This document shows positions 26,201 through 31,543 of a DNA stretch of 64,000 nt, in pieces. This DNA is from Effrenium voratum (taxonomy: Eukaryota > Sar > Dinophyceae > Suessiales > Symbiodiniaceae), in assembly GCA_963377175.1 (NCBI GenBank), contig CAUJNA010002135.1, positions 861,616-925,615 of the forward strand, given 5' to 3'. The notes under the pieces were generated by a model that was given only the letters and a program-made list of their open reading frames with translations, ran no database searches and was not told the DNA's origin. How positions within the stretch are numbered: position 1 is the stretch's first letter; every line of letters starts with the position of its first letter. The position numbers and the translations under genes are program-made.

Positions 26201-26717
26201 GCCCTTCTTGTCTGTGCGCCAAGGTTAGGTTTCCCCGACGCGTGCCCAAGGAATCCATTTTTTTTGGGAGCTTTGCCTTCAATCTCCAGCACCAGTCACC
26301 CTTCCTGAGCTCTGTTTCGGACCCGATCGTCAGTTTTTGGGTTTGGGTTTCGCCATCGTGGCGACACAAAGGTTGGGCCAACCTTTTTTGGGCCATCCAC
26401 TCAGGATGTGAAAGTGAGGACCGACATTGATATGATTCTGTGAATTGGGGACACTCTGGTGGACATCAGCATGCGGGGATTCATGCCAATGCGAATAGTA
26501 TTAACGTGATATGGGTAGGAACTGGGAAGCAGATGGCCATGGGTCAAAAGTCCGGTTCCCCCAGTGAACAATCCAACCACTAAGATAGGTTCTAAAATGG
26601 GTGGTGAACTCACCCAATCCAATCAAAATGGGGTATCAACCAAAACGGTTTTGACCACAGCCAGAGATGATTCAGGAGCGCTGCAAGCGTCTGGACAGTC
26701 TTTTGGACCGGAAGAAG
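750..26717 (+). CDS. Provisional gene model: coiled-coil protein in many small exons
   Basis: This entry groups the exon-like islands listed below between 750 and 26717. Most are 33-75 nt, GC-rich, bounded by AG on the left and GC or GT on the right, and multiples of three in phase 0 at both ends. They encode charged helical segments such as [27 protein letters not shown] and [13 protein letters not shown], typical of coiled coils. No catalytic motif or named domain is visible, so no function is assigned. Together they give only about 1.2 kb of coding sequence in 26 kb. The islands at 2832 and 24606 do not join their neighbours in phase, so exons are missing or more than one gene is present. 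The start codon is not identified. The coiled-coil reading is an inference from composition; the single-gene reading is weaker. Confidence 0.45.
893..1010. repeat. TTGG/TTCG tetranucleotide repeat
   Basis: Imperfect runs of GGTT, TCGG and TTCG units. They create long open frames on both strands (Asn/Pro/Thr-rich on minus, Trp/Val/Gly-rich on plus) that are repeat artefacts and not genes. Confidence 0.85.
1297..1341 (+). CDS. Exon, coiled-coil-like
   Basis: Acceptor AG at 1295-1296 and donor GT at 1342. Forty-five bases in phase 0 at both ends, reading [15 protein letters not shown]. The frame stays open for another ten codons ([10 protein letters not shown]), so a later donor such as the GC after 1347 is possible. 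It follows the 750 exon in phase. Confidence 0.5.
1395..1470 (+). repeat. Introner-like element, 3' truncated copy
   Basis: Begins with CTAGGTCCCCCAGCTA and contains the family core GGTTGGGAGGGTTCCCCTAC and TAAATAG. The right terminal repeat is missing. It is in the same orientation as all other copies. Confidence 0.65.
2149..2251 (+). repeat. Introner-like element, full copy
   Basis: Left end CTAGGTCCCCCAGTGCCC, core TTGGGAGGGCTCCCCTACTG, right end CTGCTGGAGGACCTA. The ends are inverted repeats of each other. About 103 bp, same orientation as the surrounding exons. Confidence 0.8.
2526..2622 (+). repeat. TGTGGCTCA-family element
   Basis: Shares AAAATTAAACAGGAGG, GCAGGTTTTGGTCCATG and TTTCCAC with copies at 6081, 27376 and 28876. 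The right end reads TTATGAGCCACAGCCAAAT. The left terminal repeat is worn. Confidence 0.6.
2832..2973 (+). CDS. Exon, Ala/Arg-rich with acidic end
   Basis: Acceptor AG at 2830-2831 and donor GT at 2974. The frame reads [20 protein letters not shown], then an alanine-rich stretch, then [17 protein letters not shown] content falls sharply at both borders, as expected for an exon in this window. At 142 nt it is the longest island of the first gene. Its start phase (one base before the first codon) does not match the phase-0 end of the 1297 exon, so an exon is missing between them or it belongs to another gene. Function unknown. Confidence 0.55.
3040..3100. repeat. Perfect 23-bp inverted repeat (hairpin)
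   Basis: The arm starting TACTGTGGATGGACGAAATC at 3040 is repeated exactly as its reverse complement ending at 3100, with a 15-base spacer. The same arm recurs at 22560, 22800, 23015, 37387 and 37480, so this is a mobile or repeated motif and not a terminator. Confidence 0.9.
3916..4019. mobile_element. CTCACTT-family MITE with 4-bp target duplication
   Basis: Ends CTCACTTCCTGAG and CTCAGGAAGTGAG are perfect 13-bp inverted repeats. ACCA lies directly on both sides, as expected for a 4-bp target-site duplication. About 104 bp, no coding capacity, so a non-autonomous DNA transposon is the best description. Confidence 0.75.
4075..4172 (+). repeat. Interspersed element (GGGAATCGATTTC family)
   Basis: Shares the order TGTTATT/TATTTGG, CCCTTGTTGGTTTTGAAGGG, ATCGATTTCACTACTGG, TTTTTGCAGGGGACTT and GCAAATG with copies at about 37770, 49925 and 60145. 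Confidence 0.6.
4471..4491 (+). other. Relic dinoflagellate spliced leader in genomic DNA
   Basis: Twenty-one bases running CCGTAGCCAT to GGCTCAAG match the conserved dinoflagellate spliced leader from its second base to its last. The first, degenerate position (A, G or T in the leader) is C here. It is not followed by the GT donor that an SL RNA gene would have. Two bases later an ATG opens a reading frame. In mature dinoflagellate mRNAs the leader is trans-spliced to the 5' end, so a copy fused to a frame in genomic DNA indicates an mRNA that was reverse transcribed and reinserted. This is the strongest taxonomic marker in the window. Confidence 0.9.
4494..4742 (+). CDS. Open frame directly after spliced-leader relic (retrocopy, unknown product)
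   Basis: The ATG lies two bases after the leader relic, where the start of a trans-spliced mRNA is expected. The frame begins [19 protein letters not shown], is rich in Arg, Gly and Val, and stops at 4742 after 82 codons. No domain is recognised. The frame is also open upstream to 4425 through the relic, but the leader argues for the 4494 start. Codon use is more complex and less repeat-like than its surroundings. It may be only the surviving 5' part of a longer retrocopied gene, since the following kilobase has coding-like pieces in shifting frames. Confidence 0.5.
   Translation: MASKVVLSEAGWPIGQMVVRGSSQIRGRSERGLIRPRWQRCVTRRQRKPCDRAWYAQANTPAAAVKVPGVGRGVTNDSDTSL
4743..5880 (+). pseudogene. 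Probable decayed retrocopy body
   Basis: About 1.1 kb without intron-like or repeat sequence, with coding-like pieces in different + frames. Examples are a piece with [20 protein letters not shown] near 4750, one reading [16 protein letters not shown] near 4950, and one with [16 protein letters not shown] at about 5180-5312. Each is cut by stops or frame changes. The simplest reading is a frameshifted copy continuing from the leader relic at 4471. No poly-A tail was found. Minus-strand frames are also partly open, so the coding strand is not certain. Confidence 0.4.
5442..5732 (-). CDS. Unassigned minus-strand open frame
   Basis: A 96-codon frame whose C-terminal 86 residues look protein-like, with [20 protein letters not shown] followed by a basic segment and a stop at 5442. 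It could be the end of a minus-strand gene or an antisense shadow of the decayed retrocopy. There is no recognised domain; one CxxC pair is not enough to call a zinc site. Confidence 0.25.
   Translation of the reverse strand: MCYHVCAYSLHECHERRKPLAHRNTAVMLREIKHLCAVCARSMRRAQQDAMAQHEADALPRLNCWRLPTQSQAKTQINRVFHRRMSPNFSLARQGY
6081..6177 (+). repeat. TGGGTCAAAA-family element
   Basis: Ends TGGGTCAAAA and TTTTGACCCA are inverted repeats. The interior shares AATTAAAC, ACCGCAGGTTTTAG and TTACCAGGGTGCCATTTTGG with the 28876 copy. It lies about 40 bases upstream of the 6219 exon. Confidence 0.7.
6219..6260 (+). CDS. Possible small exon
   Basis: Acceptor AG at 6217-6218, donor GT at 6261, 42 nt in phase 0. 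One frame gives [14 protein letters not shown], and a second frame ([14 protein letters not shown]) is equally open. It is included because length, phase and borders match its neighbours. Confidence 0.3.
6261..7354. other. Intron-like stretch
   Basis: Contains a GT run at 6510-6527, a block starting TTTGAGGGTGTGCTT that recurs at 8960, 15430 and 33340, and paired Pro/Asn-rich frames made by GGTTT repeats. No gene is supported. Confidence 0.5.
7355..7387 (+). CDS. 33-nt exon, coiled-coil-like
   Basis: Acceptor AG at 7353-7354 and donor GC at 7388, phase 0 on both sides, reading [11 protein letters not shown]. Upstream codons in the same frame (SKKPMGQ) are also open, so the exon may begin earlier. 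Confidence 0.5.
7880..8010. repeat. C-rich low-complexity tract
   Basis: Runs of CCCCAC, CCCCTTCC and CCACCCAG just upstream of the next exon. They produce long Pro-rich (plus) and Gly/Trp-rich (minus) frames up to 227 codons that are artefacts. A polypyrimidine tract of this size directly before an acceptor may also help splicing. Confidence 0.8.
8019..8084 (+). CDS. 66-nt exon, clear coiled coil
   Basis: Acceptor AG at 8017-8018 and donor GC at 8085, phase 0 on both sides. Reads [19 protein letters not shown] then RAE. Leu and Ala recur at heptad positions with Glu and Arg between, which is the clearest coiled-coil segment in the window. Confidence 0.7.
9306..9350 (+). CDS. 45-nt exon, Ala/Arg helix
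   Basis: Acceptor AG at 9304-9305 and donor GC at 9351, phase 0 on both sides. Reads [15 protein letters not shown]. Alanine-rich helix consistent with the coiled-coil model. Confidence 0.55.
9961..10076 (+). mobile_element. CAGGG-TCC MITE with 5-bp target duplication
   Basis: Begins CAGGGCTCCTTAAAAGATAC and ends CCGGATCCCTG, with imperfect terminal inverted repeats. CTCAG stands directly on both sides, consistent with a 5-bp target duplication. The interior matches the copy at 35651 almost throughout. Confidence 0.8.
10653..10715 (+). CDS. 63-nt exon, coiled-coil-like
   Basis: Acceptor AG at 10651-10652 and donor GT at 10716, phase 0 on both sides. Reads [19 protein letters not shown] then PR. 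The Arg/Glu/Ala pattern matches the other islands. Confidence 0.6.
10789..10930 (+). mobile_element. CCCAGAGGCTCC element
   Basis: Terminal inverted repeats CCCAGAGGCTCC and GGAGCCTCTGGG are perfect over 12 bp. The interior includes GGCTTTCAATGGAAGACCC, ATTAGACACCCCG and TGGTTGGGGGTCTTAAAAC. Related copies lie at 13888, 16830, 52150 and, inverted, 53591. Confidence 0.8.
11041..11085 (+). CDS. Exon, charged helix
   Basis: Acceptor AG at 11039-11040. Reads [15 protein letters not shown] and stays open for several more codons, so the right border is uncertain: a GA donor at 11086 or a GT about 10 bases later. Start phase is 0. Confidence 0.4.
11200..12445. other. No gene supported
   Basis: A partial copy of the CGTCCATCCACAG motif lies at 11215-11233, and AT-rich palindromic bases at 11405-11430. 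Short repeated phrases containing CTACGGTTTTT are at 11708-11740, and AAAAAATAG phrases recur near 11665-12110. An A-run covers 12113-12146. No exon island was found. Confidence 0.5.
12446..12516 (+). repeat. Introner-like element, internally deleted copy
   Basis: Left end CTAGGTTTTTTCAGTAGTGC, then AGAAGGGTACCCTCATTCCA, and right end CTCTGGAGGACCTAG. The middle of the element is missing, giving 71 bp. It sits about 60 bases upstream of the next exon. Confidence 0.65.
12575..12637 (+). CDS. 63-nt exon
   Basis: Acceptor AG at 12573-12574 and donor GC at 12638, phase 0 on both sides. Reads LPGGRSRSG then [12 protein letters not shown]. The second half is an amphipathic helix. The other two frames give Gly/Arg-rich sequence and an early stop. 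Confidence 0.55.
13051..13134 (+). CDS. Exon, amphipathic helix
   Basis: Acceptor AG at 13049-13050, phase 0 start. Reads [18 protein letters not shown], then [13 protein letters not shown] donor is available after codon 18 (13105) and after codon 28 (13135); both leave phase 0, so the end is uncertain. Confidence 0.5.
13888..14084 (+). mobile_element. CCCAGAGGCTCC element with internal duplication
   Basis: Starts CCCAGAGGCTCC and ends GGAGCCTCGTCTGGG. The segment TTTCAATGG to TTGGGGATCTCA occurs twice in tandem inside, which explains its 197-bp length against about 140 bp for the 10789 copy. Confidence 0.75.
14581..14640 (+). CDS. 60-nt exon, coiled coil
   Basis: Acceptor AG at 14579-14580 and donor GC at 14641, phase 0 on both sides. 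Reads [20 protein letters not shown]. The preceding codons TEAE are open too, so an acceptor nine bases earlier is possible. Confidence 0.65.
14957..14989 (+). CDS. 33-nt exon, basic helix
   Basis: Acceptor AG at 14955-14956 and donor GC at 14990, phase 0 on both sides, reading [11 protein letters not shown]. It is short, so support comes mainly from borders, phase and composition. Confidence 0.4.
14990..16536. other. Intron-like stretch with repeated block
   Basis: A phrase GTGTGTCTTTTTGAGGGT followed by GGAAACC and AAAGGAAC appears three times in variant form, at about 15055, 15430 and 15790. No convincing exon; a frame with [15 protein letters not shown] near 15910 was too weak to call. 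Confidence 0.45.
16537..16617 (+). CDS. Exon, coiled coil
   Basis: Acceptor AG at 16535-16536. Reads [20 protein letters not shown] then HLPRGQE, with a GT donor at 16618 giving phase 0. A GC at 16610 is an alternative donor. Clear heptad-like helix. Confidence 0.6.
16830..16951 (+). mobile_element. CCCAGAGGCTCC element
   Basis: Begins CCCAGAGGCTCCTGGGGCTT and ends GGAAACCTCTGGG. The interior has CCATTAGACACCCCGCTTCG as in the 13888 copy. About 122 bp. Confidence 0.75.
17152..17254. repeat. (CTGG)n passing into (TTGG)n microsatellite
   Basis: About twelve CTGG units to about 17199 change abruptly to about fourteen TTGG units, then GGGCAAGG. A single C-to-T step separates the two blocks, suggesting expansion of a mutated unit. 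Confidence 0.95.
19387..19435 (+). CDS. Possible exon, frame ambiguous
   Basis: Acceptor AG at 19385-19386. One frame gives [16 protein letters not shown], suited to the coiled-coil gene. A second frame across 19360-19450 gives [17 protein letters not shown] and is equally open. A GC donor lies at 19436. Confidence 0.35.
20106..20290 (+). repeat. Introner-like element with internal duplication
   Basis: Left end CTAGGTCCCCCAGCCAGC, right end CTCTACTGGAGGACCTAG. The middle segment with AAAATAGACTA occurs twice (about 20171 and 20239), giving 185 bp. Confidence 0.75.
20949..21090 (+). repeat. Introner-like element carrying an (AAT)n run
   Basis: Left part CTAGGTCACCC, core GGGGGAGGGTTCCCCTAGAC and right part GGGTACCAACTTCCAACCTC belong to the family. 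They are separated by about twelve AAT units at 21029-21066. The right end lies about 30 bases before the 21117 exon. Confidence 0.6.
21117..21185 (+). CDS. 69-nt exon, coiled coil
   Basis: Acceptor AG at 21115-21116 and donor GT at 21186, phase 0 on both sides. Reads [18 protein letters not shown] then PRSSE. The first half is a good coiled-coil helix. Confidence 0.65.
21186..22059. other. Intron-like stretch
   Basis: A CTCACTT-related block lies near 21570-21670 and a TGTGTG run at 21354-21367. No exon island seen. Confidence 0.5.
22060..22134 (+). CDS. 75-nt exon, acidic and Met/Pro-rich
   Basis: Acceptor AG at 22058-22059 and donor GC at 22135, phase 0 on both sides. Reads [18 protein letters not shown] then EVLQLDE. 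The frame is open from an ATG at 22033 to a TGA at 22177 (48 codons), so an unspliced small ORF is an alternative. The spliced reading fits the pattern of the other islands. Confidence 0.5.
22500..23350. repeat. 214-bp tandem repeat array
   Basis: Two adjacent units (22614-22827 and 22828-23041) look identical over 214 bases. A third, diverged unit starts at 23042 and is interrupted at 23184. Each unit holds the CTGTGGATGGACGAAATC arm and its counterpart ATTTTGTCCATCTACAG, and TTCTTAGGTGGTG with its inverse CACCTAAGAA. The unit is therefore built of nested inverted repeats. A partial unit precedes the array from about 22440. This is not a CRISPR: units are contiguous with no spacers. Confidence 0.9.
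23184..23295. mobile_element. CTCACTT-family MITE inserted in the tandem array
   Basis: Ends CTCACTTGCCCAAA and TTTGGGCAAGTGAG are inverted repeats. ATTT flanks both sides, and removing the element plus one ATTT restores the sequence of the neighbouring repeat units exactly at that point. This is direct evidence of insertion with a 4-bp target duplication, 112 bp long. Confidence 0.9.
23991..24090 (+). CDS. Exon, Ala/Glu/Asp-rich
   Basis: Acceptor TTGCAG ends at 23990, the best polypyrimidine-AG in the region. Reads [20 protein letters not shown] then [16 protein letters not shown] donor at 24072 (phase 0) or a GC at 24091 (phase 1) could end it. Function unknown. Confidence 0.6.
24606..24693 (+). 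CDS. Exon, Trp/Arg-rich helix
   Basis: Acceptor AG at 24604-24605; one base, then codons reading [18 protein letters not shown] and [11 protein letters not shown]. The spacing of Trp and Arg recalls centrin-binding Sfi1-type repeats, but a single segment is not enough to assign that. The right border is uncertain (GA donor at 24694 or later). Start phase does not match the 23991 exon, so an exon is missing or a different gene begins. Confidence 0.55.
25440..26044. pseudogene. Bidirectionally open block, coding strand unresolved
   Basis: No introner, simple repeat or splice pattern for 600 bases. The plus strand is open for 174 codons from 25440. The minus strand is open for 202 codons from 26044 and begins [17 protein letters not shown]. 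Both frames look protein-like and neither shows a domain I recognise. Another minus frame has [13 protein letters not shown], a helix-like piece. Intronless and unlike its surroundings, it may be a retroposed gene copy. Confidence 0.35.
26667..26717 (+). CDS. 51-nt exon, coiled coil
   Basis: Acceptor AG at 26665-26666 and donor GC at 26718, phase 0 on both sides, reading [17 protein letters not shown]. Good heptad-like pattern; last clear coiled-coil island. Confidence 0.6.
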
Positions 26718-27018
26718 GCAGGCCAACACTGTGGGGGTGGTTTTTCTTGGTGCTGCGAAATCGGTAGGGGAATGTGACCTTAGGGGGGCCGCCTTAAAGG
26801 AAACCACAAGTTGGATGCTTTTGCTTGGGGTCTTTCAATTTCACATGTCCTGCCTATTACACCAGCAAGTTGTTGTTGGGTCGTTCGGAGGATGAAACCA
26901 ACTTTTGGTGGGCCGGGTTTCTTCACACGGGGGTTGGTTGTTTGTCGTTTGTTTCTTTTGTTGTTCTTTTTATTTTGGCTGTGGGGCCGCCAAAAAAGAC
27001 AAAGTTGGTTGCTCACAG

Positions 27019-27167
27019 GCGGAGCGAGTTTTGATTTGGTGATGCCTGACGGGAAACATGGGGCCGAGGGAACCTTTGTTTTGGCTGGTCCCGAAGGCAG
27101 GAGTTCAAACTGGCAGACCCCTGTTGCTGAGTCCCCAACAGGAGAGGACCATGTGGCCACTGATTGA
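27019..27167 (+). CDS. Possible terminal exon
   Basis: Acceptor AG at 27017-27018. After two bases the frame reads GASFDLVMPDGKHGAEGTF, then Ser/Pro/Glu-rich sequence ending GEDHVATD and a TGA at 27165. Protein-like composition and a natural stop suggest a C-terminus. Its two-base start phase does not match the 26667 exon, so at least one exon between is missing. Product unknown. Confidence 0.45.
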
Positions 27168-28500
27168 AGGGCTCGAAACTCATTTTGAAGAACCGTTTTT
27201 CAGGGGCCACCAAATCAGCTGGTAACCATTTTAGGCGATTTTGAGGAGCAGGCTAGTGAACGGTGAGGTGAGGTGAACTGACCGAGAACGTATCGGTTCA
27301 TGGCTTCATGGACCTGCCCGCTTTTAGAGGTGTCGAGCGATGAAAACCACTTCCGAGGTTTAACCAGCTTACCAGGATATGGCTGTGGCTCAAAATTAAA
27401 CAGGAGGGGTTACGCAGGTTTTGGTCCATGTTTCCACTTACCATAGGTCCTCGACTGATTGCAGGTCTTCCAAGAGTGGAAGTACACACCTTTGTTAGGC
27501 GAGAGATGAGGAGTGGGAACGATGGAAGGGAGAAGGAAAGAGTTGGCTGGCCAGCATTTCCCTAAGCCAGCCTCACCTATAATTATTTGTTAATATCCGA
27601 TCTCTTTTCGTTTCTATGTGAGGCCGATTCCCTTTCTCCATCATGTCCCATCTCTCCCTTCACTCGGGAAATGGTAGGAAGGACAAATAGATAGCGGGGA
27701 TATGGTGACGAGCGGAAGTAAAGCTTTACCCGTCATCCCTTTCCTACGCCTAGGATACTGCAGCGGTGAACCTTTCCTTGTCCTTTCGTACACCGTCAAC
27801 CTCAGAGTTGCACCGCTAGTACGGAAAGGACTTGGAGAGCCAAGGCGAGGCAAGGCAAGGAGCAGCGGTTCACCATTCACTCGCTTTCATCGTCCCTTGT
27901 CTTCTTCTTTCTAAGCTTTTCCAGACGGGTGAATGGGAAAGGCAAAAGAAGGTTGGAAAGAAGGAAAACCAAAAGATCAAGAGACGGACCCACTCCTTAC
28001 CATTCCCTTCATTCTTCCTTGCCAGCTTAGTTCGAGAAGTGGAAAGAACGTGAAGGAACGGATCCCTTTAGCTATCTATTTTATACATCAATGACACATA
28101 TGCACATATATCACAAGGACAAAAGAATGGGTGAACTTCAGATCTTGTCCAACTTCAATGAACTAGCTTTGGTCCTGGTCCACCCGTTCACTCACATCCT
28201 TTCATCACTACCATTGCTTTGGTTGGCAGAGTGATCAGGATGGATCCATTCCCTCTCGCCAGTGTCAAACATTAGAAATAGAGGCCGGGCGAAAAAAGCA
28301 ATGCGAAAAGAAATCAAAGGATAATGAAAGCTGAGGACATATATATATATATATATGATATAGCTCTTCATCCTGCTTTGACTCCAGTCCCTTCCCTTTC
28401 TCCCATTCTCGTCCACTCGCCTCTCTCCACACCCTTCTTTCATTCCGATTCCTTGGCTCGCAGGTTTCTATTCCGGTTTCTTCCCTTTTCGGGAGAGGGG
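27168..28500. other. No gene supported
   Basis: Contains a truncated TGTGGCTCA element at about 27376-27445, A/G-rich sequence to 28060, and a TA run at 28340-28357. No exon island found. Confidence 0.5.
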
Positions 28501-28875
28501 TATGAACAACGTAGACACAAGGGGTGTGTCTCAAAATAGGGCAACCCGCCCGGATGGATGGATTTGCTTTGCACTTCTCTGTAGGACAATCCAAGAAAGG
28601 TATCTCCCAAAAGCACCAGCCCGGGCGATGGCGACCCGAAGGATCAGCAGCTGTCCAAAGGGACACTGGGATCTTTTGCAACATAAATGTAAAGTGTGCC
28701 AGCTTCGCCAAGTCCGGGCCGGAATCAACTTTTGCCATTTTAGTCGGGAGGAAAGCTGAGGGAAGCCGCACGTGTCTTGCCAGGCCACTACTCCACGCTC
28801 TGCCCGCGGGAAGGGATGAGATGTGCCAAATCGAGCGAGCTCCGTAAAACGGCCGCGGGCTGTTTAGAACGACTT

Positions 28876-28988
28876 CCATATGGGTGTGGCTCAAAATTAA
28901 ACACGAGGGGTTGCGCAGGTTTTGGTCCATGCTTCCACTTACCAGGGTTCCATTTTGGTACCGTTTTTTTGAACAACGTCCATATCTG
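28876..28988 (+). repeat. TGTGGCTCA-family element
   Basis: Reads CATATGGGTGTGGCTCAAAA, then GCAGGTTTTGGTCCATGC and CACTTACCAGGGTTCCATTT. It lies inside the longest minus-strand frame (28265-29143), which is why that frame was not called as one gene. Confidence 0.7.
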
Positions 28989-29097
28989 GAGGGAATGATC
29001 ATTACAGTGTACGTAGCTTGTGGATAAGTCATTTCACCTTTCTCACCATGAGTCTCCTTAACTGCATGGTTTCCGGCGAGCACATGAACAACTTGAT

Positions 29098-29343
29098 CTA
29101 CTTTACCACAACCGCACACGAGATGCCAAATTCGAGGTTCCATGCAGCCAATTCAAAGATGTCATTCGGGGTAGACAAAGTAGGAGGCATTCGAACACAG
29201 GTTCTTTGTACGGAGCGATCCCGTAAAGTGTTCAGTTTGCGTTTTAATATCCGGCTAAGGATTTTGTGGGCCAGGTTGCACTTGCAAATGTCGCTGGTTG
29301 AGTCTCTGAACAGTTTGCAATTAATGGTCATCCCTTGTCCCAA
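29098..29343 (-). pseudogene. Possible LINE reverse-transcriptase remnant
   Basis: The minus frame reads LAHKILSRILKRKLNTL, then STPNDIFELAAWNLEFG and AVVVK before a stop. In non-LTR reverse transcriptases a block of the type 'KIL..IL..RL' precedes 'ST.D.IF.L' and then the catalytic 'VK.D' motif; order and spacing fit here. Reading continues in other minus frames (VDQ, then SPETMQLRRLMV), as expected of a decayed copy. A plus-strand frame of 181 codons overlaps but has no motif. Assignment is by motif pattern only. Confidence 0.4.
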
Positions 29344-29882
29344 GTCATTGCTTGAACCCAGGGTTCATGCGTTTCGGGAGAGAACCTTTGAACCTTTCGT
29401 AAGGTCACCAAAAGGGAGGTCTGAGGATGTGCACTTTGGTCGTTTCTTTTGGGAGGTCTGGGAAAAAAAGGGAAAACCTGTGCACTTTGGTCGTTTTTTT
29501 TTTCCACAATGGGTTGAGCGACGATCAAGGCTGCTAGGTTGCTGCTCTTGTTTGGGCACTTGATTCGTCAGCCTGAGTCGCAAGGGAGTGATGCAGTGAT
29601 GCCCCCAGAAGTGACGGACCCCCTCTAAGGTCGGGATCCTCCTGTCAACCAGGGGTTCATTCAGTAGAGAAAGGTAAAGGACCCTCCAGAGGTATTTATT
29701 GCTCCTGGAATGTGTTCGGGCAGATCGCTTCAGTGGTGAAGAAACCATCACCCTCAGAGACCGAGTGTGACATCCCATACATCTGGTTCGCTCAAAGTGG
29801 CTCGATTTTGATTGGCTCTCACTCACAACTTATGTTTGGGGGGGGTTCCCCTCCAACCACAATCTAGGAGATAATTTTCAGA

Positions 29883-30092
29883 ATGTCCAAACTGGACGCA
29901 GTGCAACTCAAGATAAAGCACAAGCTGTTTGGCTTGCTGTTGAAAGCCGATTCGGCGTTGATCTGCCGCAATGCTGAGGGCATTGGGCGCGAGGCTCGCA
30001 GTTTCACCAGTAGAAGGATTCCTGCAAAATGTACGACACTGATTCAAGCATTGCCATACTGGTACCCTCCCACCAATTTTCATGGAACCTAA
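29883..30092 (+). CDS. Unassigned open frame
   Basis: Seventy codons from 29883, beginning MSKLDAVQLKIKHKLFGLL and followed by ICRNAEGIGREARSF. The opposite strand is also open for 86 codons over the same bases (with SLAPNALSIAADQRRIGFQQ). No domain is recognised. It could be an exon or part of a decayed element. Confidence 0.25.
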   Translation: MSKLDAVQLKIKHKLFGLLLKADSALICRNAEGIGREARSFTSRRIPAKCTTLIQALPYWYPPTNFHGT

Positions 30093-30469
30093 CAGGTTGG
30101 GGGCCGAACGTCACGTTCCATGTCAATTGCTGGGAGGCTGAATTGACAGAAATCCACTGCGCAGCAGTTTCGATGGAGGACACTCTATGACTCGATAAAC
30201 CACCTATTGACTGGTGCGGGAATTGGTCTATCCACACACACACATATGTTTGCTTTTTCTAACACCTCCCAAAGGGAAACCCAAACAAAGTCAAAGGGGA
30301 TGGGTGATTCTTCCCTCCTTCGGACTCACTCAGGAACAGTTTGGGCTTTAGCACTCAGGAACTGGTTTTTGGGTGCGGGCCATGCTAGGGCAAAGAAAAA
30401 GTTTGGGAGCTTTTCTTGGCCAAACCAAGGAAGCGCGACATGAAACCGACCATATGTCTTTTGCGTGTA

Positions 30470-30560
30470 CCCCAGATGGCCGAGGTTTGGCCTGTCAAAA
30501 GATCTCCGAAGCTGTCGGCCGCAGGGCCGGGGTTTCGCCGGCCAAGTTGCGAAATGAGTG
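30470..30560 (+). CDS. Exon-like island, approximate borders
   Basis: A + frame reads GRGLACQKISEAVGRRAG then VSPAKLRNECL within a GC-rich patch. AG acceptors are available at several points from 30473; donor unclear. Unknown product. Confidence 0.35.
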
Positions 30561-31251
30561 TTTGTTTCTCTGGATCCGTTTGGAGTCTTTTGAAAGGGAA
30601 ACTCAACAAAAAGCAACCCAGCAATTGTCCGGGGTCCACATTAGGCACAGACCCAAGGCCGTTTCCCTAGTGGTTCAATCAGCTCACCCTCCCGTTTTGT
30701 TTGGTCTTGAATAGCAGGAAAGGTTGTCTTTGATCTGAGCAGGTTTCAGGGCAATGCATAGAGCAAGATGCTCGCGGCAATTCGCCGAAGTGCATGCTAT
30801 TCGTCGAGCCGTGAACTGAAAAGCTGAGCCATCTCTTTTGCAGAACGTTCCGCTCGATGTCCTCTGACCAGCTGGTTTTAAAGAAGAACCCTGAGGGTCA
30901 AGTCAAGTTCCACTTTAATTGTGTTTTGCGGATATACCTTTTTTTTTGGTTATACCAGCTTCTCGGATTGATATGAATTTCCATGCCTGAGTTTGCCCCC
31001 GGAAGGATGGTGATCAACTTTGAGAAAGGCCCCCAAAGCGATCTGAGGGGCGCCGCAAGCCTTGCGCTCACCGTGCCACGGGCCCCCGAGATTTCCCTGA
31101 AGCATCGACCGTAGGGCTTGTCAACTCAGATAGCCTGAGCCTGTCCAAGAAGGGTGGATCGAAGTTTGAAACGTGCTTTTCACTAATACTGTTTGACAAC
31201 CAGCCATTTGAAGGATTTTCCGACTGAGATGGTGGGGCATGTGATAGGAAG

Positions 31252-31303
31252 ATACAAATGGCGTCAAGCTCGGGACATCCTGTCCTCATGGCTCCTTGCT
31301 CAG
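31252..31303 (+). CDS. Exon-like island, Trp-rich helix
   Basis: Acceptor AG at 31250-31251; one base, then YKWRQARDILSSWLLAQ, with a GC donor at 31304 in phase 0. Trp/Leu/Arg spacing resembles the 24606 island. An antisense frame of 93 codons overlaps. Confidence 0.4.
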
Positions 31304-31475
31304 GCTCAGGAGCCCCCTGAGTCCTTTGAGCTGGTAGAAACAGAACCAAAATGGCTGTGGGTCAAAAGCAACGGGGTAGGTGCACCACCCAATTTGGAAC
31401 CTATATTGTAGTGCGGATTGCGATGTTCAATGGGGGTACCAGCTCGGACATGACCAGAACCGGAACCGTTCCCAG

Positions 31476-31543
31476 AAATTCCCTCGAAAGTGGTTGCTGG
31501 CGACCGCAGGCGCCCTGAGGCTTGCTTGGGACACCGCACGGAG
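31476..31543 (+). CDS. Exon-like island, Trp/Ala/Arg helix
   Basis: Acceptor AG at 31474-31475 and donor GC at 31544. The phase-0 start follows the phase-0 end of the 31252 island. Reads KFPRKWLLATAGALRLAW then DTARR. Together with 24606 and 31252 it may belong to one Trp/Arg repeat protein. Confidence 0.4.

Noticed and set aside
28265..29143. Longest minus-strand frame (292 codons)
   Set aside because: It runs through a TGTGGCTCA element, a TA run and a fragment of a reverse-transcriptase-like sequence in another frame; there is no continuous domain.
29018..29563. 181-codon plus-strand frame
   Set aside because: It overlaps the minus-strand reverse-transcriptase-like motifs and includes a short duplication of GTGCACTTTGGTCGTTT; no domain.
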